This document shows, piece by piece, positions 44,901 to 57,337 of a stretch of 64,000 bases of DNA. The translations under genes were made by a program, and so were the position numbers. The number at the start of each line of letters is the position of its first letter. Position 1 is the first letter of the stretch. The stretch is from Wyeomyia smithii. Lineage: Eukaryota; Arthropoda; Insecta; Diptera; Culicidae. The stretch is from positions 6,696,001 through 6,760,000 of the forward strand of contig NC_073696.1 in NCBI RefSeq assembly GCF_029784165.1, in the 5' to 3' direction. Under the pieces are notes generated by a model, which had not been told where the DNA came from, did no database searches, and saw only the letters and a program-made list of their open reading frames with translations.

Positions 44901-46286
44901 GAATGGTTTTGTCTTATTTAACTCTAACTAAATCAAATCTATAGTATGGATCTTACTTTCAAAATAATATGGAAGCCCTTACAAAGGTTCATCAATTGGA
45001 AAACATAAGAAAATATTTTGAACAAAATTCCTAACAAGTTCCAGCAAAAAATCGTAGAAATCCACAATTACATTTTTATTTTTTGCTTGACAAATTTTTC
45101 ATTTGCCTGCAACTACATTCGCTGTATTACGAAGACAGGAAATATACGTTTATTATGGTAAAGCTTAGAATAATAATATATCATCTACTAATTTTGAAAT
45201 GTAAAAAGAGATTCTGTACGAATCTTACTAAATAAACTAAAAAATCACAAGCATTCGCAGGTTCTTACTCTTCTATAAATGTATATTTTTAGGAATTTAC
45301 TCTTTCGATACTATCCGGTCACGATTATTTAGTGAATATCGAAGATAAAATTAAATAAATATCCGTTGCAAAAATTTACAATTCTTGTTGAGTAATTTAT
45401 GGCAATCATATTTATGAAATAAACTTTCAATCACCATCAACAGCAGCATTGTAGTTTTTCCTCAATTGCATACGAATATAAATGTACGAACTAAATTGTA
45501 CCACTGCAATACGAATAGTACTGCTGCAGTACGAATAGAAGAGTACCACTGCAATCATAGACGACGAGAGACCTGCGGTTCTATACTCCACTGGTACTGT
45601 TACTTTTACTGGCATGTTTTCTTTCAAGACATAAGTTTTTATTAGGTTTTACAGTACATAACACGCAGGTTTAGAGATTGTTCAAGGATGGGTGTTGTTT
45701 CAAACTTTGAGGAAAACTTTTACCTTCGAGACATCATATTAGTCTAAGCTCATGGAAGCAAAAATAAATTGACCTATTGGGACGGGGAGACTCTGTCAAT
45801 TTTTATTTCGAAATTGATACAGGGAATATCACAGGGAACGGATGGTGTCCATTCACGTCGTCTGTGCTAGGAATGCTCGCATGTAATTGGTTCATTATTC
45901 GCGTAAATTTGTTATTGAAATTTTTATCAATTTTACCGCTTAGCAATGAAATTAGAGTGACAATTAACACATTACAAATTTGTTATACATTTTATCTATC
46001 CAACAACATATTGGTTATTGTTATCCATCATGTGGTTATGCTGTTATTAGCGTTTGAAATCTGACGCAACATTTGCCCGTTTCATTTCCAATTTTACAGA
46101 ATGCATCCCAGTATAGTAATCCCTGGTTGAATTACTAGATTTTTAAATTCAGGGGCCTAACTTCGATATAGACGTTAGTCAACGTCAAAAAAGACGTGTC
46201 CCACGTCAAAAAATTGAAAAAACGATGAAAAATTCCGAAGAGAAATATTTTCACATCCGTTTTTGATCACAGCTTGCTTCGATCTC
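41939..46286 (-). mobile_element. Unidentified noncoding retroposon, copy 3 (25-bp target duplication)
   Basis: Exact 25-bp repeats lie at 41914-41938 and 46287-46311. The left end has a GATGAG array followed by GATTGACCGCCCGCGGTTGC, so the 3' end is on the left as in the other copies. Homology with copy 2 runs to about 43340. Further right is sequence not shared with the other copies, including a twice-occurring block with AAAACCGGC and GAGATGCCACA/GTGATGCCACA (about 43425 and 43730). At 4.35 kb it is the longest copy. No protein domain is seen; a 99-residue minus-strand frame (42084-42383) is partly shared in sequence with copy 2 but broken there. Confidence 0.72.
45440..45560. repeat. Short tandem of CCACTGCAATACGAATAG-like units
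   Basis: Three or four degenerate units containing GTACCACTGCAA or TACTGCTGCAGT and CGAATAG lie inside retroposon copy 3. Confidence 0.6.
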
Positions 46287-46638
46287 TTAAATACCGATCG
46301 AGATGTTGATGTCGTTAAACTAGTGCCAAAAGGAAGAACAATCGAAGACCTCACGTTCGTTTCATTTAAGATTGGTATCGAATTGCAGCTGAAGGAGCTA
46401 GCCCTGTCAAAATTGACATGGCAGAAGGGAATTATCTTTCGACCATTCGATTTTCAACACGGCTCAAACGCACGTACTTTCTTTCGCTTTCTGCCAACGC
46501 CGGGAGGAAACGATACGAAATGAATATATTTGTGACCCGCCCGTCTGCGATAGGACATCCATAGCAAGCAGAAACCTAACTGACCAATTTGGAACGACGA
46601 CAGCTGATTACCGCCCGCTCGAATATCCACCACAACTA

Positions 46639-49600
46639 ATGCTTACCCTCTACTACCAGAACACGAGAGGCCTACGAACCAAAACAAACGATCTGTTCTT
46701 CGCTCTCGCTTCGTGCGACTACGATGTGATAGTTTTCACGGAAACCTGGTTGAAGGATGATATTCTCGATTCAGAGCTTACTGATAGATATACCCTTTAC
46801 CGTTGCGATCGTAGTACTGCCACTAGTCAATATCGCCGTGGTGGTGGTGTGTTGATCGGTGTGAAATCGGAATTAAGGGCTATTCCCACTGCTTCCGTTC
46901 CGGGGCCGGGTCGGGACCGGGCTCGTCCGGGACTTTTCATGCATTCACACTGTGCCGTGCTTGAACCGTGCCTGCGCTGCGCTCTGGCTGAGAAATGTTG
47001 ATGTGTGTATGTGAAAGAACGTCTTTCTCTTTTTTTCATACCGCAGCTCACTCCGCGCGAAATATGTCACTACAACATACAAGCATCCACCCGAGTGCCT
47101 TCCGTGCACTCTCCGGCCAACACAAAGTATCGTCGGCAACGTAGTTTTTCTCTCGCACTGCAGCAGCACGACGGCAACTCAACGCTGCCCCGGTCTGGGC
47201 ACGGCGCTTCGGTGTGAATGCGTTCATAAGAACGCATGCAATCAATCTCAAACGAGCTCGGACGACACGCGGAACAGCCACGGCCCGGTCCCGGAACGGA
47301 AGCAGTGGGAAGAGCCCTTTAAAGTGCACATCTGTTTCGCTAACGGGAGACGATGCACTGGAACAAACAGCTGTTAGCATTGAGCTGATGAATAGCAAGA
47401 TTTTTGTATGCTCAATTTACCTACCTCCAAACTCAAATCCTGTACTTTATGAGACACACTCGGCTTGTATTCAGCAGCTGACTTCACTCGCTAAAGACGA
47501 TGATCGAATATTTGTGCTGGGTGATTATAATCTGCCAAATTTATGCTGGCTATATGACGACGACTTACACTGCTATTTACCGACAAATGCTTCGACCGAG
47601 CCTGAATTGACACTGGTAGAATGTATGTTGCTCACTGGAATGCAGCAACAGAACCGCTTCGTTAATGACAATGGCAGGCTGCTCGATTTGGTTTTTACCA
47701 ATAGTGCAGCTTGTGCAGATATTTTTGAACCACCGAGACCCTTACTGACCATGGACAGACATCATAAACCGATTGTGCTGAGATTAGATATTGAGCTCAA
47801 TTTTATTGATGACGAAATAGAGCGGCTCGATTTTAACCAATGTGATTTCACTGTGTTGAATCAGAGCATGCAACAAATAGACTGGAATCGATTAATGACG
47901 GTAGGTTCAGTTGATGCAGCCATTGATATTCTTTACAGCGAATTGCTTAGAGTTTTCCGGACGAATATACCGTTGAAAAGAACTAAACGAAAACTGCACA
48001 CAAATATGCCATGGTGGAACGCAAATATTCGAAATCTTCGAAACCGGCTTCGGAAAGCTAGAAAACGGTATTTCAAACACAGGGGTGAATCACTGAAAAC
48101 TGAAATGCGTGAAATAGAGGCCCAGTACAACTCTTTGAACGCAAGATGTTTTCGTGATTACATTCATCGCATTGAAAATGACGTTAAAGCTGACCCTAAA
48201 TCGTTTTGGAAATACATCAACAATCGGAAATCAACGAAAGGAATACCTCAGAACACTCGTTACCAGGGAGTGAGTGCCTTTACGCCACTGGATTCTGCGA
48301 ATATGTTCTCGTCTTTCTTTCAGAGTGTGACAAGTAATAACTCACCACCTTTGACTGAAACATACTTGAGCAGTATTCCGCAGTTCGACTTAAATATGCC
48401 CCGGATGAACTTTTCGCCCAATGATGTTCTGCTCAAACTTCAATCCATCGACGGATCGAAAGGCCCTGGACCCGATCAATTGCCACCATTCGTTGTCAAA
48501 AATTGCCTGTAAGTATACTCTTCAACCGTTCTTTGAGTGAAAAATGCTTTCCCACCGTTTGGAAATCCGCTTCGATCATACCGATTCATAAAACAGGTTC
48601 GCTCAACGATGTAGAAAATTATCGCGGAATTTCTATATTAAGTTGTTTGCCGAAAGTTTTCGAAAGCATGGTACACGATGTACTCTACCAATCTGTTAAA
48701 CACGTTATCTCAGCTGATCAGCACGGATTTGTTCAGAGGCGATCTACTACGACAAATATGATGAGTTATGTTTCGACCCTTGTATATCGGATGGAAAAAC
48801 GGCAGCAAATCGACGCGATTTACATTGACTTTGCCAAAGCATTTGACAAGGTGCCACATACTTTAGGTGTTGAAAAGTTTAAGCGGATAGGACTTCCAGA
48901 GTGGCTGACACAATGGATTTGCTCGTACCTTACCGGACGTAATTCTTCGGTGAAGGTAGGTGTAACGTATTCTACACCTTTTGAGATTCTTTCAGGAGTA
49001 CCTCAAGGCAGTATTCTGGGCCCTCTGTTGTTCATACTGTTTATAAACGATCTCTGCACGAAGCTGAAATCTCCAAAATTATTGTACGCTGACGACCTCA
49101 AGTTTTACCGTGTAGTCACAACGGAGGCTGACTGGTGTGCGCTCCAAATGGATATCGACATGCTTCTGGAATGGTGTGGCTTGAACGGAATGGAAGCCAA
49201 TGTGACCAAATGTTGCGTGATCTCATTCAGCCGCTTGCGTGCACCGATTGCCTTCGAGTACAAAATGGCGTCAACGAGCTTGGCCCGCACGACCACAGTG
49301 AAAGATTTAGGAGTGCTTGTCGATAGCAAATTAAGGTTTACGGAGCACATTTCTGCAGTCACGGCTAAAGCTTACTCCCTATTGGGTTTTTTGAAGCGAA
49401 ATTCGAAATTCTTCGACAATATTTACACGCTGAAGATACTGTATTGCTCGTTCGTGCGCAGTGTCCTGGAATATGCGGTGCAAGTGTGGGCGCCGTATCA
49501 TGCAATACACATCAACCGATTAGAACAAGTTCAGAAACACTTTCTCCGATATGCTCTTCGGTCTCTAAACTGGAGGGACAGAACTAACCTTCCATCGTAT

Positions 49601-49903
49601 GAAAGCCGCTGTATGTTGATCGATTTGCCCACATTGTCAAGTAGACGAGTTTTCCTCCAACGTATGCTAATATTTGATGTGCTAACAGATCGAATAGATT
49701 GCGCGGACATTCTTGGAAAATTGCGATTCAACACACCCCTTCGATTGCTACGTCAACCTGAGTTTTTCCGCCGACCAAATCACCGCACTCTCTATGGAAT
49801 GAATAACCCATTGGATGTCTGTTGTAATTATTTTAATGATGTGATAAACATGTTTGATTTTGGTGTGTCGAAATATGTGTTTAGACTAAGAATTAGAACA
49901 TAA
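46639..49903 (+). pseudogene. Jockey-2 ORF2: endonuclease plus reverse transcriptase, one MITE insert and one frameshift
   Basis: Endonuclease blocks: LYYQNTRGLRTK, VFTETWLKDD, RRGGGVLIGVKSEL, then (after the MITE) IYLPPNSNP, VLGDYNLPN and LLDLVFTN. Removing 46876-47318 and one TTA puts GVKSEL directly before KCTSVSLTG in frame. Reverse transcriptase blocks: KGPGPDQLPPFVVKN, then a frameshift at about 48500-48512, YRGISILSCLPKVFE, QHGFVQRRSTTTNMM, YIDFAKAFDKV, SGVPQGSILGPLLFILFIND, and catalytic LLYADDLK. The thumb and tail include YALRSLNW and LPSYESRCMLID, as in Jockey-1. No RNase H. The reading frame is open upstream of 46639 back to the ORF1 end, so the true start may be earlier. Confidence 0.85.
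46876..47318. mobile_element. 443-bp Harbinger/Tourist-like MITE in the endonuclease of Jockey-2
   Basis: The terminal inverted repeat AGGGCTMTTCCCACTGC continues into CTTCCGTTCCGGG-CCGGG at both ends. TTA flanks both sides (46873-46875, 47319-47321). A 3-bp TWA duplication is the hallmark of PIF/Harbinger elements. Its GC content is far higher than that of its surroundings. It has no transposase. Confidence 0.8.
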
Positions 49904-49975
49904 GTTAAATTGTCTGTACGGTGTTTTATGTCGAAGACGAAATATATGAATAATTTAAATAAAAAATAAATAAAT

Positions 49976-51899
49976 TTCCCTAAGCATTGATGATACCTAC
50001 TTGCTCCGGTAAGCAACGTAATCGGTTGAACGTAATCTAACGTTTATTTGGATTCCTAATTTTGTATCACTGGCGATATTATCTCAGAGAAGCTCGCGAT
50101 ACTGTTGAATGCGTGTGTGAACTTGGATACAATAAATACTATCGTGTTTGAATCATTCAATCTTTTTCTATAGTATTCGGAACTCTTAGAAGCGAAAAAC
50201 AATCAGCAGCGTTTCTATGGAAAACTTGTACGCGAGTGGAAACAATTGAACGATACCTGATGAATCAAAGAACACATTTGCATGAAATATTGCTAGTGAG
50301 TGAAAATTTCCATGCTTGTCCATAACTTTTGAACCAGTCGAACGATAGTTCTGTGATTTTCAAAGATAGAGAAAAACTTTTTTCTCCGAAGTTGCTCAAA
50401 TCAACATGGCTACATCATTGTAGAACAACTATTTCTTCTATCTACAGAGATAAAAAGTTAGATACTTGATTACATCGAAAGTTCTGGTCACCGTAATTTT
50501 CGATAATTTTTCAATAAGTTCTTCATCATACATAACAATTTTGTAGAAGAAAGTTTTTCCTAGCCCCAGATCCAAATTTTCCCCTAAATTCGATTTCTCG
50601 ACCATTGTGCAATGTAACTTGCAGAATCGAATGAATGGAACAGTAATGTAACGATGAACAAATCATATTCGATAAAAAAAACCCATGTGATTGTCTTGAA
50701 TACCTACGGAGAGGGCTAACACAACAAGCACACCGTGTGGCGTAGTTGATAGTATGAAGGAATTCGAAATAGAGGTCGGAGCTTGCTGTTCCGAATCGAA
50801 ATGTAGCATCAAGGCTTTGCTTTTTTTTGCTCGGCAGGGCAATTTCCTATATTTAACCGATTTTTGATCTTGGCCTATGAAAAGATTGAACAATTTGTCT
50901 ACTTTCAGTATGCATGACTTGAAGTGCCATTGATTCCTATATTGTTCCTGTAGATCCGGATACTCCGGCCCAGGGTCAAGATCCAAGCTAAATTTTAACA
51001 ATTGGCAATAAAACCAAACAATTTTGTTAACGAAATTCAAGAATTTACTCTAGATGTTGACTTTAATCCATTCTGAGTCCGTTGAACAAGTTTTCCTTGA
51101 AATAGCCACTTTGGAGCAAGTTCCTGTGGTACCCTATATGGCCACCAGCATGTTTCATGAAATCCTCAGCAATATGTTTGTTAATATTCATAAAGTCAGT
51201 CCATGAGTTGATTTACATCCCCTTTGAGTCCATCTGATAAGTTTTTCTTTAAATGACCGGAGCAGAATACCGCGGGCCCCATATGGCCACTAACATGGTT
51301 GGATAGAAATCCTAGCAATAGGCTCTCCAGAATACGCTCTGGCCATTTCGAAAACAACTCGAGTGGATTGGAGCGATTTTTTGAAATTTAATACCAATGT
51401 TGTTCGGCTCTATTGACAATTGTACTAATTTGTCTCACCGAAACATGGACTGGAAAATCCGGATTTACAGGAATCATGGGTTGTCACAGGTTCCTGTCGG
51501 GCCTGTTTTCCAAGAACAGACATATTTTTCAATCTTGTGATAGGTTAAGATCGAAAATCGGGCAAGGAATGTAAGAGTAAGAATTTAATTTTGTTGGTAC
51601 CCAATTCAAGGTCTCTGCGATAACGTCATGTTATCGTAAGAAATGATGAGCGATCCCCACGTAAGGGCGAGTACATTAGTAAGCGAACTAGTAGTAGAAA
51701 GCTAGTAGTCAGATCGGTCGTCATATATGTTGGTTTAATGCGGAGATTGTGCGATGATCAAGGCATCAGGAGGTAGGTTGATGCCGCAACTTCCCAGATC
51801 GCAAGGCAAGGCAACAACCGACGGGTCAATCTTCGGAATTCCAGCGAAAAGTAACTATTTTTCAAAACGGATTTCTACGGATTTTCTACCACCGTGAAC
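49976..51899. other. Spacer with an old tandem repeat
   Basis: Between about 51050 and 51330 a unit of about 160-170 bp occurs twice with heavy drift (CCCTATATGGCCACCAGCATG, CCCCATATGGCCACTAACATG, with AATCCTAGCAATAGG-like ends). A 125-residue minus-strand frame (50663-51040) has no recognised domain and was not called. Confidence 0.5.
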
Positions 51900-52200
51900 G
51901 TCCGCTACGGAGTTACCATTTCGTTTGCCTCACGATACGAAATAATCGCTGCGGTCTGGAGTGCCTGGTGCTGCCGAAGCTGAACGTGTCGCTTCCAAGT
52001 CATCATATTGACGTTACTAAATGAAGACTCCTCGCAATCTACCATTGGATGACCCCCAGTTCAATATCAGCCAGAAAATCGGCATCATCATTGGCGCTGA
52101 ACTGTTTGCTTCGCTCCTGAAGAATCAGCAAATCTCGCTTGCTTCTGGGTACCCGATACTGCAGACAGAGCTGCGATTAATCCAAGCAACATGCTGACTA
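51900..52200 (+). pseudogene. BEL/Pao pol fragment 1 (protease region)
   Basis: The segment reads CLVLPKLNVSLPSHHIDV, then after a one-base shift TPRNLPLDDPQFNISQKI and GIIIGAELFASLL, then SGYPILQ. This matches the part of BEL/Pao polyproteins just after the aspartic protease core, where LPL-DPxF and IGAD/IGAE-F are usual. It is short and frameshifted. Two further pieces of the same kind lie downstream in the same order and strand. Confidence 0.72.
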
Positions 52201-53734
52201 TGACGAGAGAGAAAATATCATCGCACTCGTTTCTTTCTCTCATAAATAGCCAGCAACCATCACAGTAAGCGTGAGGTTCCGACAAGTGATTCAATATCTT
52301 GTCTCTTTTGTTGCCATTTTCGGCTTCTCATTGTCAATCGTCGTGAATATACAGAGTTCACTCGAAAATATCCGTGCAATGCAAATCAAGGTGATTTTTG
52401 GAATATCAAAAATAGTTTCAGTAGCGTGATTATGTCAGTGCTAGCTTGAAGTTTGTTGCTATCAGGATTTTTTAAAATTGATCTGCTCTGCGGTCTGTGA
52501 CGATCCCAACTCAAGATATGGCAACCAATGAACTAGGTTTATAATTTCAAACCAGTGGTTATAGGTGTCGCTTGATGGGCTGGCACAACAACTCCGAGTA
52601 TTCGGAACACAACCGGAACAGGTCCGCATTTTTACATTTTTCAATGAGAGGCATGGTAGGATTTTAAGCACTTCTAAGCACTGCTTTGATCATCGTTACC
52701 ATGTTACTGAAACATATTCCGGTCATATATCCGAAACCAGTCGATTAACTCCGGCCAACCTCTTCGTTAAAAGAAAATATGAATTAAAGCTAGAAGAAAA
52801 GCAAAACCGTTCCGAACCAAAATTGAACAGTTTCAAAGTTGAACCGTGCCAACATTTAACAGGATCTGTATATAAATATACATACCCATACATTATTAAA
52901 AGTTTTGCCACCCGCGATTCATTTTTTGCCGCGAACAACACTTCTTTAGTTAAACCTACAACAAGCACAATATTCAAGAATAAAATTATTAAACTGTCAA
53001 AAAACAAATAAAAATGCAATATTATTTTTCAGATATGAGATCATTTGAAAAATATTAAAAGAATTCTCTTTATTACAATTGGTGTTATGAAGAAGCATAT
53101 TCTCTACTGAGAATAAAAATGAATGATCATACAGATTCAAAAGTACCAAACTAAAATACGCTCAGTTACAAAACGAAGTAATAGTTGTTTATTGACAATG
53201 CTTTTAGTCGGCGTGCAGCCAAACCGAGCCAAGCGTCGAAAAACATTTACCGCCGCAATTGCTGTGTACAAGATGTTACAGAGAATTTTTGTTATAATAT
53301 CGTTATCAAATGCTCAAACGATTTCGTTACTTCATAATAGATAGATTATTACTTCTCATATCCACTGGGTGTCAATAACTCAATCTGAGAAAACGGCGCT
53401 TAGTTCGGTCTGATCGCATGCCGACCATATATCAATATCATACATATCAATTGAAGAAAAATCATTGATTTTATGTTTGCTATCCTCATAACATCATGCT
53501 GTCAAAATGAACTTGATATTTCTGCTGTTTCAATCTCAGTACAGCCATACCCGAATGATCGAGAAAGATAGCAAGAAAAAAATGAGAGTGAGAGTTGACG
53601 CTAAGAGAATCATAGTAACATCGCAAACTCTTTTGTAATGAACCATGCATCGTAGTTGGCTGGTGTTGGTGTTGCATCATTTTGGCGTAATGTCAGTAGT
53701 ATGATATTGACTTTCCGCAGCTCTGACTGCAAAA
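52201..53734. other. Unassigned sequence separating BEL/Pao fragments
   Basis: No gene is recognised; probably one or more later insertions. Open frames at 52565-53011 are AT-rich and featureless. Confidence 0.4.
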
Positions 53735-53950
53735 GACCGTCCTGAGATCGTCTGCGGGAGGGGAGCATTCAGCATTCCAAACAAGTCACGTATGCACTAG
53801 GAACAGTCCTGACAAATAACTCGAAAGCTTCTGGGAAGTTAAAAACATCGATATCGGGAAGGCCTACACTCTCGATAAACAGCGCTGCGAAGACCATTTC
53901 CAGAAAACCAAGCTTCGAAAAACAGACTGCGGTGCGCCACTATACTGATG
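53735..53950 (+). pseudogene. BEL/Pao pol fragment 2 (between protease and reverse transcriptase)
   Basis: SFWEVKNIDIGKAYT and EQRCEDHF-like text (DKQRCEDHFQKTKLRKTDC) match the FWE-EE...EE-CE-HF-xT-xR motif that opens the reverse transcriptase region in BEL/Pao elements. It stops abruptly near 53950. Confidence 0.68.
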
Positions 53951-55084
53951 ACTGTTCTCTCTTTTTGCTCTAACAGCCTCATGAATAAGCTATAAATGAG
54001 AGCTCACATACAGCTTAAGCTCACACAAGGCAACAAAGTCGAGCAGTTCCACAAAAAATGTCCCAGTTTTAATATTTTTTTCAAATTGTCATTCTTATTT
54101 TGGCTGAAACTTTGCATAGACGTTTCAATGTATAGGCAAAAGATGCCACTTCGTGCTATTATTGGCTTAATTTTTTGGAACACGACTCATTTTTGAAAAG
54201 CTATTGGAAAATTGATGATTACAAATATTTTTAGTGCTAAATCGGTTTGTTTGATCGATGTGGCGTCTTCGGCAAAGTTGTAAATAATGATTTTGTCTTT
54301 CCGAAAAAAAAACTGTACAAAGAAATGTAAAAGTAAAAGAGTTGATTGCAATTGCTTGAATCGCTTAACAGTTGAAAAGAAGGTCAATGCTTATTGCATG
54401 TTATTATTCCTTCGTATATGAGGCAATATTGAGTTAGATATTGACATCAGAGTCTATAAATAGATTTGGGTCAACACTGAAGACAATAAGTGACATTATA
54501 TACAATTTACATTATATACGATTTGGGGCGTTCAACAGAACTAGATAAAATTCATTGACACGCAGCATTGTAAAATGACATTGAGGGTAGAGAATAGGAG
54601 CAGTAACACAGCCTTGTAAAACATAATAAAGGAAAATGCCGCATCCAACCACAATAATTAATACATACCAAATATTGTACTAAATAAATGATACGCGTAC
54701 GTGTCTTTGAAAAAAAATATAAATGAAATTGTTGCTACACAATTTTATGTTTTTTATTATTTGGAAAATTTAGGTTGTGTATAATGCAAAATTTATTCGC
54801 AGTACATGTAGTCGTAGTAGAATCATAATACGGGTGAAACGGAATTGTATGTATGCTTAAATTATGGCAATAGAAAATTGTACTAAATAGTAAACAAAGC
54901 TGTTCATACCTCAGATTTTATGCAAAAGGTAATTGTTATAGAATTGTAATAAAAAGTTGTATATCTTTAACTGCGCGAACCATTTTGGTACGTATATTGC
55001 CTCTACTTTGGTACTTATAAGCTCATATAGAACGTACAACTTTATCATATTGTACAAGGGTGCTTATATCTATGTACTGTATTC
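53951..55084. other. Unassigned AT-rich sequence between BEL/Pao fragments
   Basis: No gene. It includes TTGGCTGAAACTTTGCATAG and GGCAAAGTTGTAAATAATG, words that are common in mosquito noncoding repeats and similar to those in the foldback element at 57338-59384. Confidence 0.4.
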
Positions 55085-56864
55085 CGATCCGACGACCCAG
55101 CCAGCACTGTGTTCGGCCATTATCAACTTCCGGTTGGAAATTTCAGCAAATCCTATGGAGGAAGAATCCGTCTGAATCAGTTGGCATTTTTCAACTGAAA
55201 ACCGTTACATATGGACTCGCAAATTCCCCCATCCGCACTACTCGTGCACTCCAGTAGCTGGCCAGCGACGAAGGAGAATACTTTCTACTCGAGGTGCCCG
55301 TAGTACATAAGGGAATGTACGTTGACGACGTACTCACCGGCCACGACAATCGAGAAACGCTTGCTGAAACTTGTTGTTAGTTCAAAGAGATACTACAACA
55401 AGCAGGTTTGACGGTCAGGAAATGGGCAACACCGCAGTGCTCTCAATGATTCCATTCCATCAATCGCATTCCGTAAAGACCTTAGGACTGACTTAGTTTC
55501 CTCATTTGGACACTTTTCGGTTCAAGGTACCGGTTTTTTGACCGCTAACCGATGCAACAAAACGGGTCGTATCCGAGATATTCCAACTGTTCGATTCACT
55601 GGGCTTTTTTGGACCTATGGTAGTAGAAGCCAGGTTATTTGTCCAAAGCTTTGAGCTCAACCAACTACAAACTCTCTTCGTGACACGTAGAGTTGTGCAC
55701 AACCGGCAGACAGTCTACACTGCTTTTGCGATGCTCCAAAGACAGTATACTGTTGCTGTATTTATGCTGTTTCTCGTGATGAGTTCCAACAGCTCCACAG
55801 TCATCTACTAGCTACCAAGTTCCGAGTCGCTCCTCTAAGTGGACAATCCATTCCTCGACTATAACTCTGCGCTGCGCTGTACTGCTCGGTAGCCAGCTTG
55901 CCGACAACCTCCAGCGCACTGCTAATTTCACCGAACCGCTAACATTTTGGACGGACTCGACAATCGTGCTGCACTGAATCGAGTCGCAGTCTAATGTTTG
56001 GAACGTTTTTGTCCCGAATCGCATCGCAGGGATTAAGCGCCTGACCTGCGATCCTGCTGATCACATCTCCAGGGGAATGATGGCAAGTCAGATCTTGAAG
56101 CATGAGTCGTGGTGGATTTTTACTGTGTTTCCTGAAAGACCCTGTCGATAGTTGGTCAGACTGCATAGTTTCGATGCGGAACGCTCAGGACTTGCAACAA
56201 AAACGCTTCCCTCAGCAATACCGTTGATTCGTCATTGTTCAACCGCTTCTTGGACCATGCCAAGCTAGTTCATTTCGTAGCTCTAATGTGTAGTCGCCAG
56301 AATGCCAGACTCCCTCGAAGCGAACGTGAGTGCGGTTTACTGACTCCAGAAAAATTGTCTAAATCGTTTCCAGAAGTTAAGTCTAAATCGTTTCTGGCCG
56401 AAGTGCGCTACCTTCGGAGTTCACAAGGTACGAACGCCGGTGCATCCATTGTTGCGTCGAAATTTCCACTCAATGACATGAAAGCTGTTCATGGACTAGT
56501 TCGTATTGCTTAGGCTGGGTGGAAGATTAGCAAACATGAGAGTACCTTTGGACAATCGCTTACCGATACTTCTTTCAACCGAGCATCGTCTTACCTGGCT
56601 CATTGCCTGGTTCTGTCACCTTTGAACGCTGTATGGCGGGCCTCATACTCGCTACGATTTGCCAGCGTTTTTGGCAGCAGCTTTTTTGGGTAAGCAACTT
56701 GCCTGGCTGGTTTTCGTTGGTTCGTTAAGTGGATGGGGCCCGTCGGTAAAGGTTTATGTCGCGTTTTCGTATGCCTTAAGTTGAAGGCCATGCATATCGA
56801 AGTCGTCGCAGATTCACCGTCCGTCACCTGTATCAAGGCCTTCAATCGATTCGTTGCTCGACGT
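55085..56864 (+). pseudogene. BEL/Pao pol fragment 3 (reverse transcriptase, RNase H, integrase)
   Basis: Reverse transcriptase: QILWRKNPSESVGIFQLK, TVTYGLANSP, then the catalytic GMYVDDVLTGHDN block. RNase H: LTFWTDSTIVLH and a NPADHISRG-like stretch. Integrase: RQNARLPRSERECGLLTPEK upstream and KAMHIEVVADSPSVTCIKAF near the end. Reading needs several frame changes and crosses stops (for example TAG after RALQ near 55255 and TGA after IVLH near 55978). The integrase is cut at 56864 by the 3.46-kb inverted-repeat element, copy B. The order fits the known BEL/Pao pol layout; LTRs were not identified. Confidence 0.75.
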
Positions 56865-57337
56865 CAAATATCTTAAATACCAATATAGTTCACTTACGTG
56901 AAAATATGAAGACAAATTGAAAATGACAGAAGCGTTAGTCACCTTTTCGACCGCTAGGTGCGCCACTTCTGATTTAGTTCTACACGACATGCGAAAAAGA
57001 GTAACTTTTGACAATAATATTACCCTAATGGGTACACTGAAAAAAATGCACATTTTATTGTGAAGTGGACTCGGCCGAATATTTTATAAAAATAAAGTTC
57101 GTCTATGTATGAGGCAATCCATGGGTGGTGTTCCACGGTTTGTACGATTGTCGACCTCCGACAATATTTTGAGTTGTAAAATGGCGACTTTCGGTGACTG
57201 GAAAACTGCCGAAAATGACCCAAAAACAACCAAATATGGGTGTTTCTTTAACCAGAATGATGCTCAGAGGCCAGAAATTGTCTCCAAATGCCGTTTTGAA
57301 ATCCAATATGGCGACTTCCGGTTCCTAAACAACAGTG

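Larger units (their letters stand above)
41344..46523 (+). pseudogene. Jockey-2 ORF1 with PHD-like finger, split by a 4.3-kb insertion
   Basis: The N-terminal part (41344 to 41938) has C5/C8, C20, C24, H29, C32, C53, C56, a PHD-like layout as in Jockey-1 ORF1, then a short helical region and a Pro/Thr-rich linker. The frame is cut at the 25-bp direct repeat (41914-41938) by a retroposon. It resumes at 46287 in the same codon phase with LNTDRDVDVVKLVPKGRTIE and ends at 46523, giving about 268 residues when the insert is ignored. The second half resembles the C-terminal RNA-binding portion of Jockey ORF1 proteins. The GATGAG runs near 41938 belong to the insert tail and produce a false acidic C-terminus. 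Confidence 0.78.
41160..49975 (+). mobile_element. Jockey-clade LINE (Jockey-2), interrupted twice
   Basis: Parts in order: 5' UTR (about 41160-41343), ORF1 (41344-46523, split), ORF2 (46639-49903, split), and a 3' tail of AAATAAAAAATAAATAAA at about 49957-49975. Removing the two inserts (41939-46286 plus one duplication, and 46876-47318 plus one duplication) leaves close to 4.0 kb, a normal Jockey length. Boundaries of the LINE itself lack a confirmed target duplication. Confidence 0.83.

Noticed and set aside
46827..47217. Cys/Arg/Pro-rich frames within the Jockey-2 endonuclease
   Set aside because: They are encoded by the GC-rich MITE insert and end at its boundaries.
50663..51040. 125-residue minus-strand frame
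   Set aside because: No family resemblance and next to an old tandem repeat; chance frame is more likely.
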